DNA from: Bacillus massiliglaciei
GTDB taxonomy: Bacteria > Bacillota > Bacilli > Bacillales > DSM-1321
DNA: 64,000 nt
Assembly (NCBI RefSeq): GCF_900098925.1
Contig: NZ_LT622360.1
Location: forward strand, 831,307-895,306
Direction of reading: 5' to 3'
Within the stretch, counting starts at the first letter, position 1; each line of letters opens with the position of its first letter. The translations under genes and the position numbers were made by a program. The notes below the pieces were generated by a model that was not told the origin of the DNA, made no database searches, and worked only from the letters and a program-made list of their open reading frames with translations. Shown piece after piece: positions 1-8,408 of the stretch.

Positions 1-854
1 GCCTGTCCTCTGTATTCTATTGGGGATAGGTAGTTTAATTTTGCCTGAATACATATATGATTGTATCGGTACATGTATTGATTTACCAGTTCTTCTACTT
101 TTGAATTAGGTATAGATGCTCTTCTTTGAGTGTTGAGTCCTTCCGACTTTAGCGAAGAATGAAAGGATTCAATGACGGCATTATCATGGCAGTTCCCCTT
201 ACGGGACATGCTTGTGGTAATGCCGTTTTCTTTGGCCAAATTCTGATAGGCATAAGAAGTATAGACAGATCCCTGATCACTGTGAAGAGTCAATCCTGCA
301 GGCTTTCGTAATTCCACAGCTGTCCTTAACGTATCTAGTACTAGTTGTATATCTTGACGCGCACTGATCTTATAAGCCACTATCTCATTGTTATACAAGT
401 CCATGATGGTTGATACATACATCATTGTTAAACCATAAGGCAAGTAGGTAATATCCGTTACCCATTTCTCATTTGGTCGAGTTGCTTTAAAGTTACGCTT
501 GAGAATATTTGGCACGACAATATGGCTCTCACCCTTAATGTACTTTTGCCGTTTTGGTTTAACCCTGCATTGGATTTTGTGTTTCTGCATAATTTTTTGA
601 ATAGTTTTACGGTTAACCTTTATTCCATAATTTTTGTTTAAGATAGATTTAATTTTGCGATGGCCATAGTGATAAAAATTCTCTTCACATAGTCTAATTA
701 CTAGTCCCTCTAAAGGTGTATACTCCATGACTTTATATTTCTTTTTCCAACGATAATAGGTTGCTTTAGGAATGTCAAATACGCCTAGAATGTCTATTAC
801 TTTAAACTTGGATGAAAGATACTTTACTACTTCTACAATGACTTTTGACTCCAT
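1..854 (-). CDS. IS3-family transposase orfB (partial at left edge)
   Basis: DDE transposase subunit of an IS3/IS150-type element. The minus-strand translation starts at the ATG at 854 (MESKVIVEVV...) and shows the rve integrase core: first Asp in TDITYLPYG, second Asp in HSDQGS, and the Glu in NAVIESFHSSLKSE, so the DDE triad is complete. The frame is open to the edge of the window and about 284 codons are visible, close to full length for the family. It overlaps orfA by 22 bases, the usual geometry for a -1 frameshift that makes the OrfAB fusion. No internal stop is seen, so this part looks functional. Confidence 0.9.
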   Translation of the reverse strand, partial: MESKVIVEVVKYLSSKFKVIDILGVFDIPKATYYRWKKKYKVMEYTPLEGLVIRLCEENFYHYGHRKIKSILNKNYGIKVNRKTIQKIMQKHKIQCRVKPKRQKYIKGESHIVVPNILKRNFKATRPNEKWVTDITYLPYGLTMMYVSTIMDLYNNEIVAYKISARQDIQLVLDTLRTAVELRKPAGLTLHSDQGSVYTSYAYQNLAKENGITTSMSRKGNCHDNAVIESFHSSLKSEGLNTQRRASIPNSKVEELVNQYMYRYNHICIQAKLNYLSPIEYRGQ

Positions 855-1157
855 CTCCTTTCGATCTCCTGGTACTTTTTTAAGATTTCCAACTGTGTTT
901 CTAACTGTCTATTCTTCAGCTCTAATTCCTCCAGCTCACTCCATTTCTCGTTCCCTTTCCCGTAGGAATATTGTTTCCCTACCTGTTGCGAAAACCGATA
1001 AGTTTGTCCAGTTCTGTACCATTTCATCCATGTCTTAATTTGTGTCTTATTTTTAATGCCTAGCTGCTCCATAATTTCTCTGTTCGTCTTTCCTGCTTCC
1101 TTCAATTTAATTACTTCCCCACTTTACTTCTTCTGGATAATGAACTCTTGTTCCCAT
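833..1157 (-). pseudogene. IS3-family orfA, frameshifted near its start
   Basis: Helix-turn-helix/leucine-zipper subunit of the same element (NREIMEQLGIKNKTQIKTWM is HTH-like; the C-terminal third is a coiled coil ending IERRWSQKSL). The natural start is the ATG at 1157 (MGTRVHYPEEVKW), but reading from it meets a stop after 15 codons. Removing one C from the CCCC run at 1117-1120 restores one frame into KLKEAGKTNREIM. Either this is a one-base insertion or a TTG at 1105 is used. The element is therefore probably not autonomous in this copy. Confidence 0.7.
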
Positions 1158-1455
1158 AGAAAAACACACCCTTCTAAGAATCATATTGTATTAATACGAC
1201 TCAGGGGGTGTTTTTTCCTTGTCTCATTTATCTGGGTCTCTCCACTCCATTTCTTATGGGATCTTTTTGTTGAGCAAAAAGTATTGTATGATGGACACAT
1301 TTTTAACAATTTGAACATGTGGTTTACTACTTTTATAGAGTGCAATACTTAATAATGCAGAAAGCCTTTTATTTTGCATCAGGCCTGAATTTGTCCATAC
1401 TTATAATCCTTTTTTGCATAAACTGGTAAATATATAATTCGAAGGAGGAATATAC

Positions 1456-2362
1456 TTGAGAAAGAAACTCTTAACCACGAGCTCGGAGGGGTTGATGGAA
1501 GATTCATATCCATACCAATTGTATCAAAAGGCAAAAAAGTTTGGCATTTGGAATCCCCAAGATATCAATTTTTCACAGGATCAAGAAGACTGGAAAACTC
1601 TATCTGTTAAAGAAAAAGGCTGGATGCTGAAACTTCTCGCGCAATTTCAAGGAGGGGAAGAGGCGGTTACTCTTGACTTACTCCCTTTGCTTAGGGTGAT
1701 TGCAAGTGAAGGAAGATTGGAAGAAGAGATGTTCCTTACAACCTTTTTATGTGATGAAGCTAAACACTAAACATACTGAATTCTTTCGACGGGTGTTAAA
1801 TGCTATTGGTGAAAAAGGCGATCTTTCCCACTTGCATTCTGAATCCTATCGTAAGTTATTTTATGAAATTCTCCCCGAAACAATGGAACGGCTATGGCAT
1901 GGACAAACCCCTGAGGTAATAGCTGACGCAGCTACAGTGTACAATATGTTTGCAGAAGGAGTGTTGGCGGAAACTGGATATAAATCATTTTACGATGGAC
2001 TGAAAAAGATGGGTAAAATGCCCGGACTTTTAGAGGGCATTGACCACTTAAAGAGAGATGAATCAAGGCATATTGCATATGGAACATTTCTTCTTCAGCG
2101 CTTGATTTGTGAACATCCTCATCTTTTTGATAGGGTGGTTAAGAAGCTTGAGGAATTGGCACCAATTTCTATCGCCTTAAATGCAGAGGGCGTTATTGGA
2201 AATGGGGAAAAAGTAAAGGAATACCATTCTGATATTAAAAAATACTCAGAAAAACAGTTAATGGTAAGAATTGAAATCCTTGCACGGGCGAAGAGACAGA
2301 CAATCGAAGAAATTTATCGATCTACTGGAGGAAACTCAAAACTAAAAAAAGGATTAGAATGA
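1456..2362 (+). pseudogene. R2-like ligand-binding oxidase (R2lox), frameshifted
   Basis: Ribonucleotide-reductase-R2-like oxidase that binds an Mn/Fe centre and a fatty-acid ligand. Both pieces carry the full ligand set. Piece 1 (1456-1770, start preceded by GAAGGAGG) has E68, V71, E101 and H104. Piece 2 (same protein in another frame) gives Tyr160, E165, E200 and H203 after renumbering, including the Val/Tyr pair that forms the ether crosslink in characterised members. The break is a 7-bp tandem duplication, CTAAACA at 1760-1766 and 1767-1773; deleting one copy reads DEAKHTEFF straight through. The rest is undamaged, so the lesion looks recent. The active gene would be about 299 residues. 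Confidence 0.85.
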
Positions 2363-2491
2363 CAGATTTAGAAATCACCAGTGAATATGATTGTGTTTTT
2401 TTTAATGGAATTTTTAAAAAAATGAAAAAAAACATAAACATTATTTTTTTGGTATAATTTGTGTTTTTTTTAATTAAAGTTTGAAAGGGAA

Positions 2492-2866
2492 ATGGACAAA
2501 CGTGTTAATCGTTTTTATTAACTGTTATTAGTAGGAGTGTTCACGTTTAGTATTAATATTTCCTATGCAGAAGAAACAGATTGGGATTGAGAGGAGTTTG
2601 AGAGATTAAAATTATTAGATACCATTGAATTTTATGGATTAATTGAAGGAGAAGCCGCCTTCGAAAAAGGTACAACAAGTAATGTTATATATAACCCCAT
2701 GTATGAAGATGGAACAACTTTGGCTGTAAAATAGTTGACAACTAAGGACTAAAACTCTAATCATGTTCAGGTTCATTATGCTAAGAGTTATGATTCTAAT
2801 ATTAGCAATCAATATTGATACTTCATCAAAAAACCATAGAGTTGTAATTAACAAAACTACTAAATA
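2492..2866 (+). pseudogene. Decayed gene for a small exported protein
   Basis: An ATG with a GAAAGG ribosome site opens a frame with a signal-peptide-like start (LLLVGVFTFSINISYAEET after one stop), continuing through LKLLDTIEFYGLIEGEAAF and HVQVHYAKSYDSN. At least five in-frame stops interrupt it, several where TGG or CAA would be expected. The codon pattern is coding-like between stops, so this is read as a decayed secreted-protein gene. Family not recognised. Confidence 0.5.
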
Positions 2867-3157
2867 AACTAGGTGTACCCAATATCCTTATTCTTTAAAA
2901 AGCAGGAGTGAAGAAAAAAATAAAAAAATGCCAAAAATTCTTACAGTTGACTTACTCAATCTTAAATCATCCCGGTGATTCATTTGGCAGCTTTTAATTA
3001 TTTGATTATCCTGAAATTAAAAGTAAAAATGCAAATGAAAATAAAAGTGGCAGCGGGAGATCCCACTGCCTCTTTATTATTGTTGTTTAGAAAACCCCTG
3101 GCTATGCCGGGGGTTCCAGAAAGCTTATAGCGTGGTAACAAAAAAACCTCACTTCAT

Positions 3158-3196
3158 GGTAGGATAAAGTTGGTTTCCCGACCACTTTATCTCACC
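3158..3196 (+). promoter_or_regulatory. Leader hairpin upstream of tnpA
   Basis: GGTAGGATAAAGTTGGT (3158-3174) pairs with ACCACTTTATCTCACC (3181-3196), ending five bases before the AGGAGGT ribosome site at 3201-3207. IS200 elements are known to repress transposase translation with leader hairpins; this fits that pattern. Confidence 0.5.
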
Positions 3197-3215
3197 ACGA
3201 AGGAGGTATGCCCTG

Positions 3216-3686
3216 ATGAAGGACATGAACAGTTTTGCACACACAACATGGAATTGTAAGTATCACATAGTCTTTGCACCAAAATACAGAAGGCAAATGA
3301 TCTATGGAAAATACAGAAAGAGTATTGGACAGATCATAAGAGACCTATGTGAAAGAAAAGGCGTAATCATACATGAAGCAAATGCTTGTCCAGATCACAT
3401 CCATATGTTGGTGAGTATTCCACCGAAATTAAGTGTATCTCAGTTCATGGGGTACCTAAAAGGAAAAAGTAGCCTGATGATATTTGATCGACATGCGAAT
3501 TTAAAATATCGTTATGGAAATCGGAAATTCTGGTGTCGAGGTTTCTACGTTGATACCGTGGGAAGAAATAAGAAGCAAATACAAGAATATATAAGAAATC
3601 AGTTAAAAGAAGAATACGTGGCTGATCAGTTAACGTTGTTCGAAGAATTTGATCCATTCACAGGAGAAAAAAATCGGAAGAAATAA
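3216..3686 (+). CDS. tnpA: IS200-type Y1 transposase TnpA
   Basis: HUH-superfamily single-strand transposase, 156 residues, the usual length for IS200 TnpA. Seen in the sequence: the opening CKYHIVFAPKYRRQ, the metal-binding HUH motif in CPDHIHMLVSIP, and the downstream helix around GRNKKQIQEYIRNQ that carries the nucleophilic Tyr. Start ATG at 3216 follows AGGAGGT. No TnpB accompanies it, which defines the IS200 rather than the IS605 type. The frame is intact, so this copy may be active. Confidence 0.92.
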   Translation: MKDMNSFAHTTWNCKYHIVFAPKYRRQMIYGKYRKSIGQIIRDLCERKGVIIHEANACPDHIHMLVSIPPKLSVSQFMGYLKGKSSLMIFDRHANLKYRYGNRKFWCRGFYVDTVGRNKKQIQEYIRNQLKEEYVADQLTLFEEFDPFTGEKNRKK

Positions 3687-3933
3687 AGAAATTCTTTAGA
3701 ATTAGTGAGTGAATGTGGTGCAGAAGGGAAACCCTTTCAGTGGGCCTTTAAGGCCGAGGCCGGAAAGAGAGGCTTTCAGCCGCAGAGCAAACCACCAGTT
3801 CACACTGGTGGTTTTGATTTTTGTATTAATTTGCTCTTTGCACTTTTTGAGTGGTTTTATTAGATTCTTTTGATACTCTAAAAATCCCCGTTCCTGCATG
3901 AACAAGAAGTGCAATAATGTACATCATGACGGT

Positions 3934-4907
3934 GTCAGATGTCAGATGTCAGATGAACAGAAAGAACTGTTTGAACTTCAAAAGAGAAATAAGCAATTGG
4001 AAATGGAGAATGATATTTTAAAGCAAGCCGCGCTGATACTAGGACGAAAGTAAATGTGATCAAGAATAACCAGCACAAATACTCGATATCAGCAATGTGC
4101 AAAGTCCTGCAGATCCCAAGGAGCACTTATTACTACGAATCGAAAGAAAGGCCTTCGGAAGACGACATTACGTCTCACATCATTAGAATTTTCCAAAACA
4201 GCCGTCAGAATTACGGTACCCGTAAAATCAAAGTGGAATTAGAAAAGAGCGGACATCAGGTTTCCAGGCGGCGCATCGGAAGAATTATGGCTGAACAAGG
4301 GCTAGTCTCATCCTACACATTCGCACAGTTTAAGCCGTATGCCAAAAGCTGTAACGAATCGGAAACTAAGAACGAACTAAACCGGGAATTTAACCAGGAA
4401 GAAGAATTAACAGTGGTAGTAAGCGATTTATCGTATGTAAGAGTCAATCAAAAATGGCATTACCTATGTGTCTTTATTGATCTCTTTAATAGGGAAATCG
4501 TCGGCTCGAGCACGGGGCCAAATAAGGACGCTGCCTTGGTTTATAAGGCTTTCTCCTCTATACAGCAGGATCTTCGTACCATCCAGTATTTCCACACTGA
4601 TAGAGGCAGTGAGTTTAAGAACAGCATCATTGATGAAGCGCTCAAGGCCTTCAACATCAAAAGATCATTAAGTATGAAGGGCTGCCCTTATGATAATGCA
4701 GTAGCAGAGGCGACGTTTAAAATCATCAAAACAGAATTCGTCAGAGCGAGACAGTTTGCCAGTTTAGAAGAGTTGACAAGGGAATTTCAGGACTACGTTC
4801 ATTGGTTTAACAACATTCGAATTCATGGAACGTTAGGCTATGTGAGTCCCGTTACGTACAAACTTGAACACCTTAAGAAAACTGTCTAGTTTTGTGTAGA
4901 CAATCCA
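3934..4907 (+). mobile_element. IS3-family element, left end truncated
   Basis: The right terminus is recognisable at about 4876-4907 (ACTGTCTAGTTTTGTGTAGACAATCCA). The left part is missing: only the last ~36 codons of orfA remain (3945-4053, [23 protein letters not shown] then TAA). A 7-bp motif GTCAGAT is repeated three times in tandem at 3934-3954, right at the truncation. The adjacent IS200 may have caused or exploited the deletion. Confidence 0.75.
4056..4889 (+). CDS. IS3-family transposase orfB (IS3/IS51-type)
   Basis: DDE transposase, 277 residues from a GTG start three bases past the orfA remnant stop. The N-terminal HTH_21 region (YGTRKIKVELEK, VSRRRIGRIMAEQGL) precedes the rve core with Asp in VVSDLSYVRV, Asp in HTDRGSEFKN and Glu in NAVAEATFKIIKTE. 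The motif WHYLCVFIDLFNREIVG is typical. The catalytic chain is intact, but without a complete orfA and left terminus the copy is probably immobile on its own. Confidence 0.9.
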   Translation: MIKNNQHKYSISAMCKVLQIPRSTYYYESKERPSEDDITSHIIRIFQNSRQNYGTRKIKVELEKSGHQVSRRRIGRIMAEQGLVSSYTFAQFKPYAKSCNESETKNELNREFNQEEELTVVVSDLSYVRVNQKWHYLCVFIDLFNREIVGSSTGPNKDAALVYKAFSSIQQDLRTIQYFHTDRGSEFKNSIIDEALKAFNIKRSLSMKGCPYDNAVAEATFKIIKTEFVRARQFASLEELTREFQDYVHWFNNIRIHGTLGYVSPVTYKLEHLKKTV

Positions 4908-4939
4908 AAATATAATCACCGAACAGTGAGAATAACGAC

Positions 4940-5307
4940 TCATATCACTTTCTTTTTATCTATATTGTCTATTTCTTCTCGTAAAGTATCATCAAAAATC
5001 AAGGCATATCGTTGGGTTATTTGCGGATCGTTATGGCCTAATTGAGATTGAAGAGCAAATACATCATGATTCATGGCCCAATGGACCGTAGCAAAAGAGT
5101 GTCTCAAATTATGTACAGAAATCCGCTTTCCATACCAAGTAGTGTATTTTAACACCGTTTCTTGAGCAGCTCTCTTTGTCCAACGTCCGGTTTTCTTATT
5201 TGGACCGGTGGGAAGGGAAAGGAAAGGAACATTGCTTTTTCCTTGCTGCTCACACGGTATCGCTCTTCCCTGACTTTTAGATATTCTTGTAACATACAGG
5301 GAATCAT
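4940..5307 (-). pseudogene. Tyrosine recombinase C-terminal fragment
   Basis: Phage-integrase/Xer-type recombinase remnant. The last part (5155-4940) has the catalytic HNLRHSFAT box, the LGH box and the nucleophile Tyr in QITQRYALIF. Reading on upstream gives LPTGPNKKTGRWTKRAAQ in the same frame and then needs a frameshift near 5225-5245 to join MLQEYLKVREERYRV from the ATG at 5307. The N-terminal DNA-binding half is absent. It sits between two insertion sequences, a remnant of a lost integrative element. Confidence 0.75.
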
Positions 5308-5516
5308 TTTAATAACCCTCAGTTAAATACTTCCAAAATAGTTCACCATGCTAAAATAAATACAAAAATCACCTTAAGGAGTAATTGATTTATCATGTAA
5401 GATATAAAGAGCTTTTGAGGAAAAGAAGAGGAACTTAATTTAAGACACTAATTTTAATTCAAATCATACAGAACAAAAAAGCAAAGGATTTTACTCCTTT
5501 GCTCAGATTGTCGACA

Positions 5517-5552
5517 AAAGGCCTTCGGAAGGAATCCCTTCCGAAGGCCTTT
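5517..5552 (-). terminator. Terminator downstream of IS1182 transposase
   Basis: A 16-bp perfect stem AAAGGCCTTCGGAAGG / CCTTCCGAAGGCCTTT with a four-base loop, inside the element between the transposase stop and the left end. It ends in A/T-rich sequence on both strands, so it can stop transcription in either direction. Confidence 0.7.
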
Positions 5553-5613
5553 CTCTTATTTTTCCTATTTAATCGTTGTATTTTTAATTTTGAGGGCTCA
5601 TCGAGCCCCATAA

Positions 5614-6972
5614 TTAGCCGGTTTGAGGATTGACCCAAGTCCAATTTGCCATCTTCTTTAAATTCATGGCACCAAAAGTAAGCAACGCCTGCATGGACAA
5701 TTTTTTTAGACCTCTTAACGTTGTCCAACGCATGCCATGCTTTTCTTTTGCATCCGCAAAGACTCGCTCAATGGTTTCTTTACGTTTGGCATAGATATCT
5801 TTTATGGTTTGATGGTGTCGGAGATGATCTGCTTCTTCTACGTACCCTTCCCATATATGTCTCTGAATGAGCTTTTGGTGGTTCTTACTTTGGGTACAAT
5901 TCATGATCACTGGACAATCTTTACATATTTTAGGATCAGACTTATACTGACGATACCCCTCCTTAGTAGTCGTTGAGTAGTTCAACACATTGCCCTGCGG
6001 GCATAAATAGCAATCATGGTACTCATCGTAAACATAGTCATGTTTCCGAAAATATCCCTCTTTTGTACGCGGACGTGTATAAGGTAAAACGGGCGTGATG
6101 TCATTTTCTATTAGATAATTTGTAATTACTGGTGTCTTATAGGCTGCATCAGCAGCAACAGCTTCAGGCTTCCCAACTTCTTCCATTACTTTCTCAACCA
6201 AAGGCTCAAGTATCTGACTATCATGCGTATTACCAGGAGTTACGATGGTCCCTAATACAAATCCATTCCTATCTGAAGCAGCGTGAAAAGAATAAGCAAA
6301 CTGCTTCGTTCTTTCATCTTTTACATAATATCCACTCTCAGGATCTGTCGTACTTTCTTTGATTTCTTTCGTTTCATTTTTTTCGAATTTATCTGGAGGG
6401 AAGGGATTCTTATCATGGTCCTCTCGGTCCTGATTGATTTCTTCTTGAAGACGTTGTTCATATGCTTTTGTTTCTTTACGGACAACTTTCTTTTGAAACT
6501 TTCGTTTATTCGCACTAGCTTTAACGTGTGTAGAGTCAATAAAAATATGTTCGGCACTGATTAACTTCTTCTTAGCAGCTTCGCTTATAATATGATAGAA
6601 AATCTGTTCAAACAAATCCGTATCTTTGAATCTGCGTTCGTAGTTTTTACCGAAGGTAGAAAAATGGGGGATTTTATCATGAAATCCGAATCCTAAAAAC
6701 CATCGATAAGCCATATTGGTCTGGATTTCTTCAATCGTTTTGCGCATGGAGCGGATACCAAATATGTACTGAATAAATGTCATTTTAATAAGAATTACCG
6801 GGTCAATACTTGGACGACCTACATCTGAATACATATCCTCTACTAACGAATAAATAAATGAAAAATCGATCGCTTTTTCTAGTTTGCGAACCAAATGGTT
6901 CGCAGGAACAAGTTCATCCAGCGCAATCATTTCAATTTGATTTCTTTGAGTAGAAGAATATTTGGAAAGCAT
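5614..6972 (-). CDS. IS1182-family transposase
   Basis: DDE transposase of about 452 residues. Seen: the N-terminal DUF772-type domain (DELVPANHLVRKLEKAIDF, GRPSIDPVILIKM), first Asp in IFIDSTHVKASANKRK, second Asp in VAADAAYKTP, a Cys-rich insertion (CYLCPQGN, CKDCPVIMNC), and the Glu in KETIERVFADAKEKHG. The ATG at 6972 is chosen because GAGGTGACC lies just upstream; longer starts at 7005 and 7119 would run into the terminal inverted repeat. No stops or shifts interrupt it, so the copy may be active. Confidence 0.9.
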   Translation of the reverse strand: MLSKYSSTQRNQIEMIALDELVPANHLVRKLEKAIDFSFIYSLVEDMYSDVGRPSIDPVILIKMTFIQYIFGIRSMRKTIEEIQTNMAYRWFLGFGFHDKIPHFSTFGKNYERRFKDTDLFEQIFYHIISEAAKKKLISAEHIFIDSTHVKASANKRKFQKKVVRKETKAYEQRLQEEINQDREDHDKNPFPPDKFEKNETKEIKESTTDPESGYYVKDERTKQFAYSFHAASDRNGFVLGTIVTPGNTHDSQILEPLVEKVMEEVGKPEAVAADAAYKTPVITNYLIENDITPVLPYTRPRTKEGYFRKHDYVYDEYHDCYLCPQGNVLNYSTTTKEGYRQYKSDPKICKDCPVIMNCTQSKNHQKLIQRHIWEGYVEEADHLRHHQTIKDIYAKRKETIERVFADAKEKHGMRWTTLRGLKKLSMQALLTFGAMNLKKMANWTWVNPQTG

Positions 6973-7166
6973 ATTGGTCACCTCAAGTAAATTTGTTACC
7001 TCCATTTTAATATAAAAAAGGCTGTAGATAAACTCGATTTTCACGAGTTTGTCTACAGCCTGAGCAAAGGATTTTACTCCTTTGCTTTTTCTATTTAAGG
7101 ACCCAATCATGGTTTTCATACCATTTTCACAATACTTATATAGACTGCAGCATTAAAAATCCTTTT

Positions 7167-8234
7167 TTATTCAGATCCCTTATTGCTGATCCTCTCAACA
7201 ATCTGCATTAAATCATCCGGTTTATAGAATTCAATGGGGGAGACCCCTTTTTCGAAAGTGATGTCTTCCGCTTCAAGCAGCAAGACATACTTGCCGTTGA
7301 TTTTCCCTAAATGAATGTTTTCCCCGAAATCGGCAAGCAGGCCTTTGACAGAGGTGTTCCCGATCTTCACTCGAAGTTCTGCTTCAGGGGTGTGCTCCAC
7401 AATCTGTGCAGCTGCTTCCACGACTTGATGCGTCTCCAGTCTTTCTTGAAGCGGACGCTGCTCACTTGCTTTCCAAATTTCCATTTCCTTTTCAAATTGG
7501 ATCAGCTCCTCACTCTGGTCCTCAAACATTTCGGTAACTTGCTCCTGAACCATATGGATGACCTGTGATTTTAAGATTTCCGGCATTGATTCTCCGTACT
7601 CTACAAATTTCAGGAAATCCTCGAAGTAGCGGGCATGGGAGGCTTGATGGATTTTCAGTTCGCCTTCTTCGACCATTCCTTCTTCCGGCATGTAGGGATA
7701 TTGGATGGACTTCATATTCTTGGTTGTAATGGCCATTTCAACATGGCGGATAAGTGTATTTTCGTCTGAAATCGAAGCAACTTTAGGCTCAAAATCACAT
7801 TTTAATAGAAAGACAAAAGGTTCATCAAAATATTTACTGAGCTTCGCTGAAGCGACGATCAGAACCCCGCCTCTGACAGCACTTGTGTCCAAGTAGGAAG
7901 TAATAAACTGTTCGTTTTCTTCCCGGAACGTTTCTTTCGTATCCGCCAAGCGTACACGGTTAAATAGATTATAGTTAGGATTGGAATCTAGATCATGTCC
8001 TTCCTCGACGATGAAGCGGCCGATTTTTGTCGGCACTTGATCGGTTTTTGGATGGCGGTCTACTTTTCGTTTTGAGATTTTCATTAATTCGCCGTCTAAG
8101 AAATCTTTTAAAGGGCTATTTTCGTAGTCTTCCTGATTTAAGGTCTGGAAATGTTTATACCGTTTGTCTGCCTGTTCGCCATTGCCTTCTACTTGTATTA
8201 AATAAAATGATAAATAAGTAATTGAAAAGTCCAA
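7167..8234 (-). CDS. DUF3900-like cytosolic protein
   Basis: A soluble protein of about 355 residues of the kind annotated DUF3900 in Bacilli; function unknown. The middle (GGVLIVASAKLSKYFDEPFVFLLKCDFEP, then HARYFEDFLKFVEYG) resembles the layout of nucleoid-associated NdpA/YejK proteins, but this is only an impression. No signal peptide or membrane segment. TTG at 8234 fits the ribosome site AAAGGTG better than the GTG at 8243, which overlaps it. It stands alone, with the IS1182 element about 80 bases downstream. The family name is from memory of similar proteins. Confidence 0.6.
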   Translation of the reverse strand: MDFSITYLSFYLIQVEGNGEQADKRYKHFQTLNQEDYENSPLKDFLDGELMKISKRKVDRHPKTDQVPTKIGRFIVEEGHDLDSNPNYNLFNRVRLADTKETFREENEQFITSYLDTSAVRGGVLIVASAKLSKYFDEPFVFLLKCDFEPKVASISDENTLIRHVEMAITTKNMKSIQYPYMPEEGMVEEGELKIHQASHARYFEDFLKFVEYGESMPEILKSQVIHMVQEQVTEMFEDQSEELIQFEKEMEIWKASEQRPLQERLETHQVVEAAAQIVEHTPEAELRVKIGNTSVKGLLADFGENIHLGKINGKYVLLLEAEDITFEKGVSPIEFYKPDDLMQIVERISNKGSE

Positions 8235-8408
8235 AATGTTCACCTTTCTAAACAGTTATAACTTCATCTCAGTATAGAGACAGCTGGAATGTTCGTCAAT
8301 GGACAATTGGTATAGGCAGTAAGGAATGGAACAGCAGAAAGGTAAAAATTATAAGGAAACAGTCGATAAACAAGAGAGAAGTGAATTTAAAGTTGAGGAG
8401 TTAAACTT

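Larger units (their letters stand above)
1..1249 (-). mobile_element. IS3-family (IS150-type) element, right part outside window
   Basis: Contains orfB (continuing past base 1) and orfA on the minus strand. The upstream end is placed near 1249 because the minus strand there begins TGGAGTGGAGAGACCC, a plausible IS3 terminus. A hairpin (AAAAACACACCC near 1161-1172 with GGGGGTGTTTTTT near 1204-1216) lies between orfA and that end. The other terminus is outside the window, so neither the target duplication nor the exact ends can be confirmed. Confidence 0.75.
3087..3820 (+). mobile_element. IS200/IS605-family element (IS200 group)
   Basis: A single Y1 transposase gene flanked by subterminal hairpins rather than inverted repeats: left hairpin 3092-3115 (AACCCC...GGGGGTT) and right hairpin 3789-3814 (AAACCACCAG...CTGGTGGTTT). 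Both lie in the same arrangement as in IS200-type single-strand transposons. The exact cleavage sites are not determined, so the boundaries are approximate. Its right end abuts a truncated IS3 element. Confidence 0.8.
5480..7086 (-). mobile_element. IS1182-type element with 24-bp flanking direct repeats
   Basis: The transposase gene is bracketed by inverted ends: CAGATTGTCGACAAA from 5504 and, on the other strand, CAGGCTGTAGACAAA from 7062. Directly outside both ends is the same 24-mer in the same orientation, AGCAAAGGATTTTACTCCTTTGCT (5480-5503 and 7063-7086), itself an imperfect palindrome. IS1182 elements are known for long, variable target duplications, so element 5504-7062 with a 24-bp duplicated target is the simplest reading. 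Confidence 0.75.

Noticed and set aside
3934-3954. Three GTCAGAT copies as a meaningful repeat
   Set aside because: Short tandem repeat at a truncated IS edge, most likely slippage.
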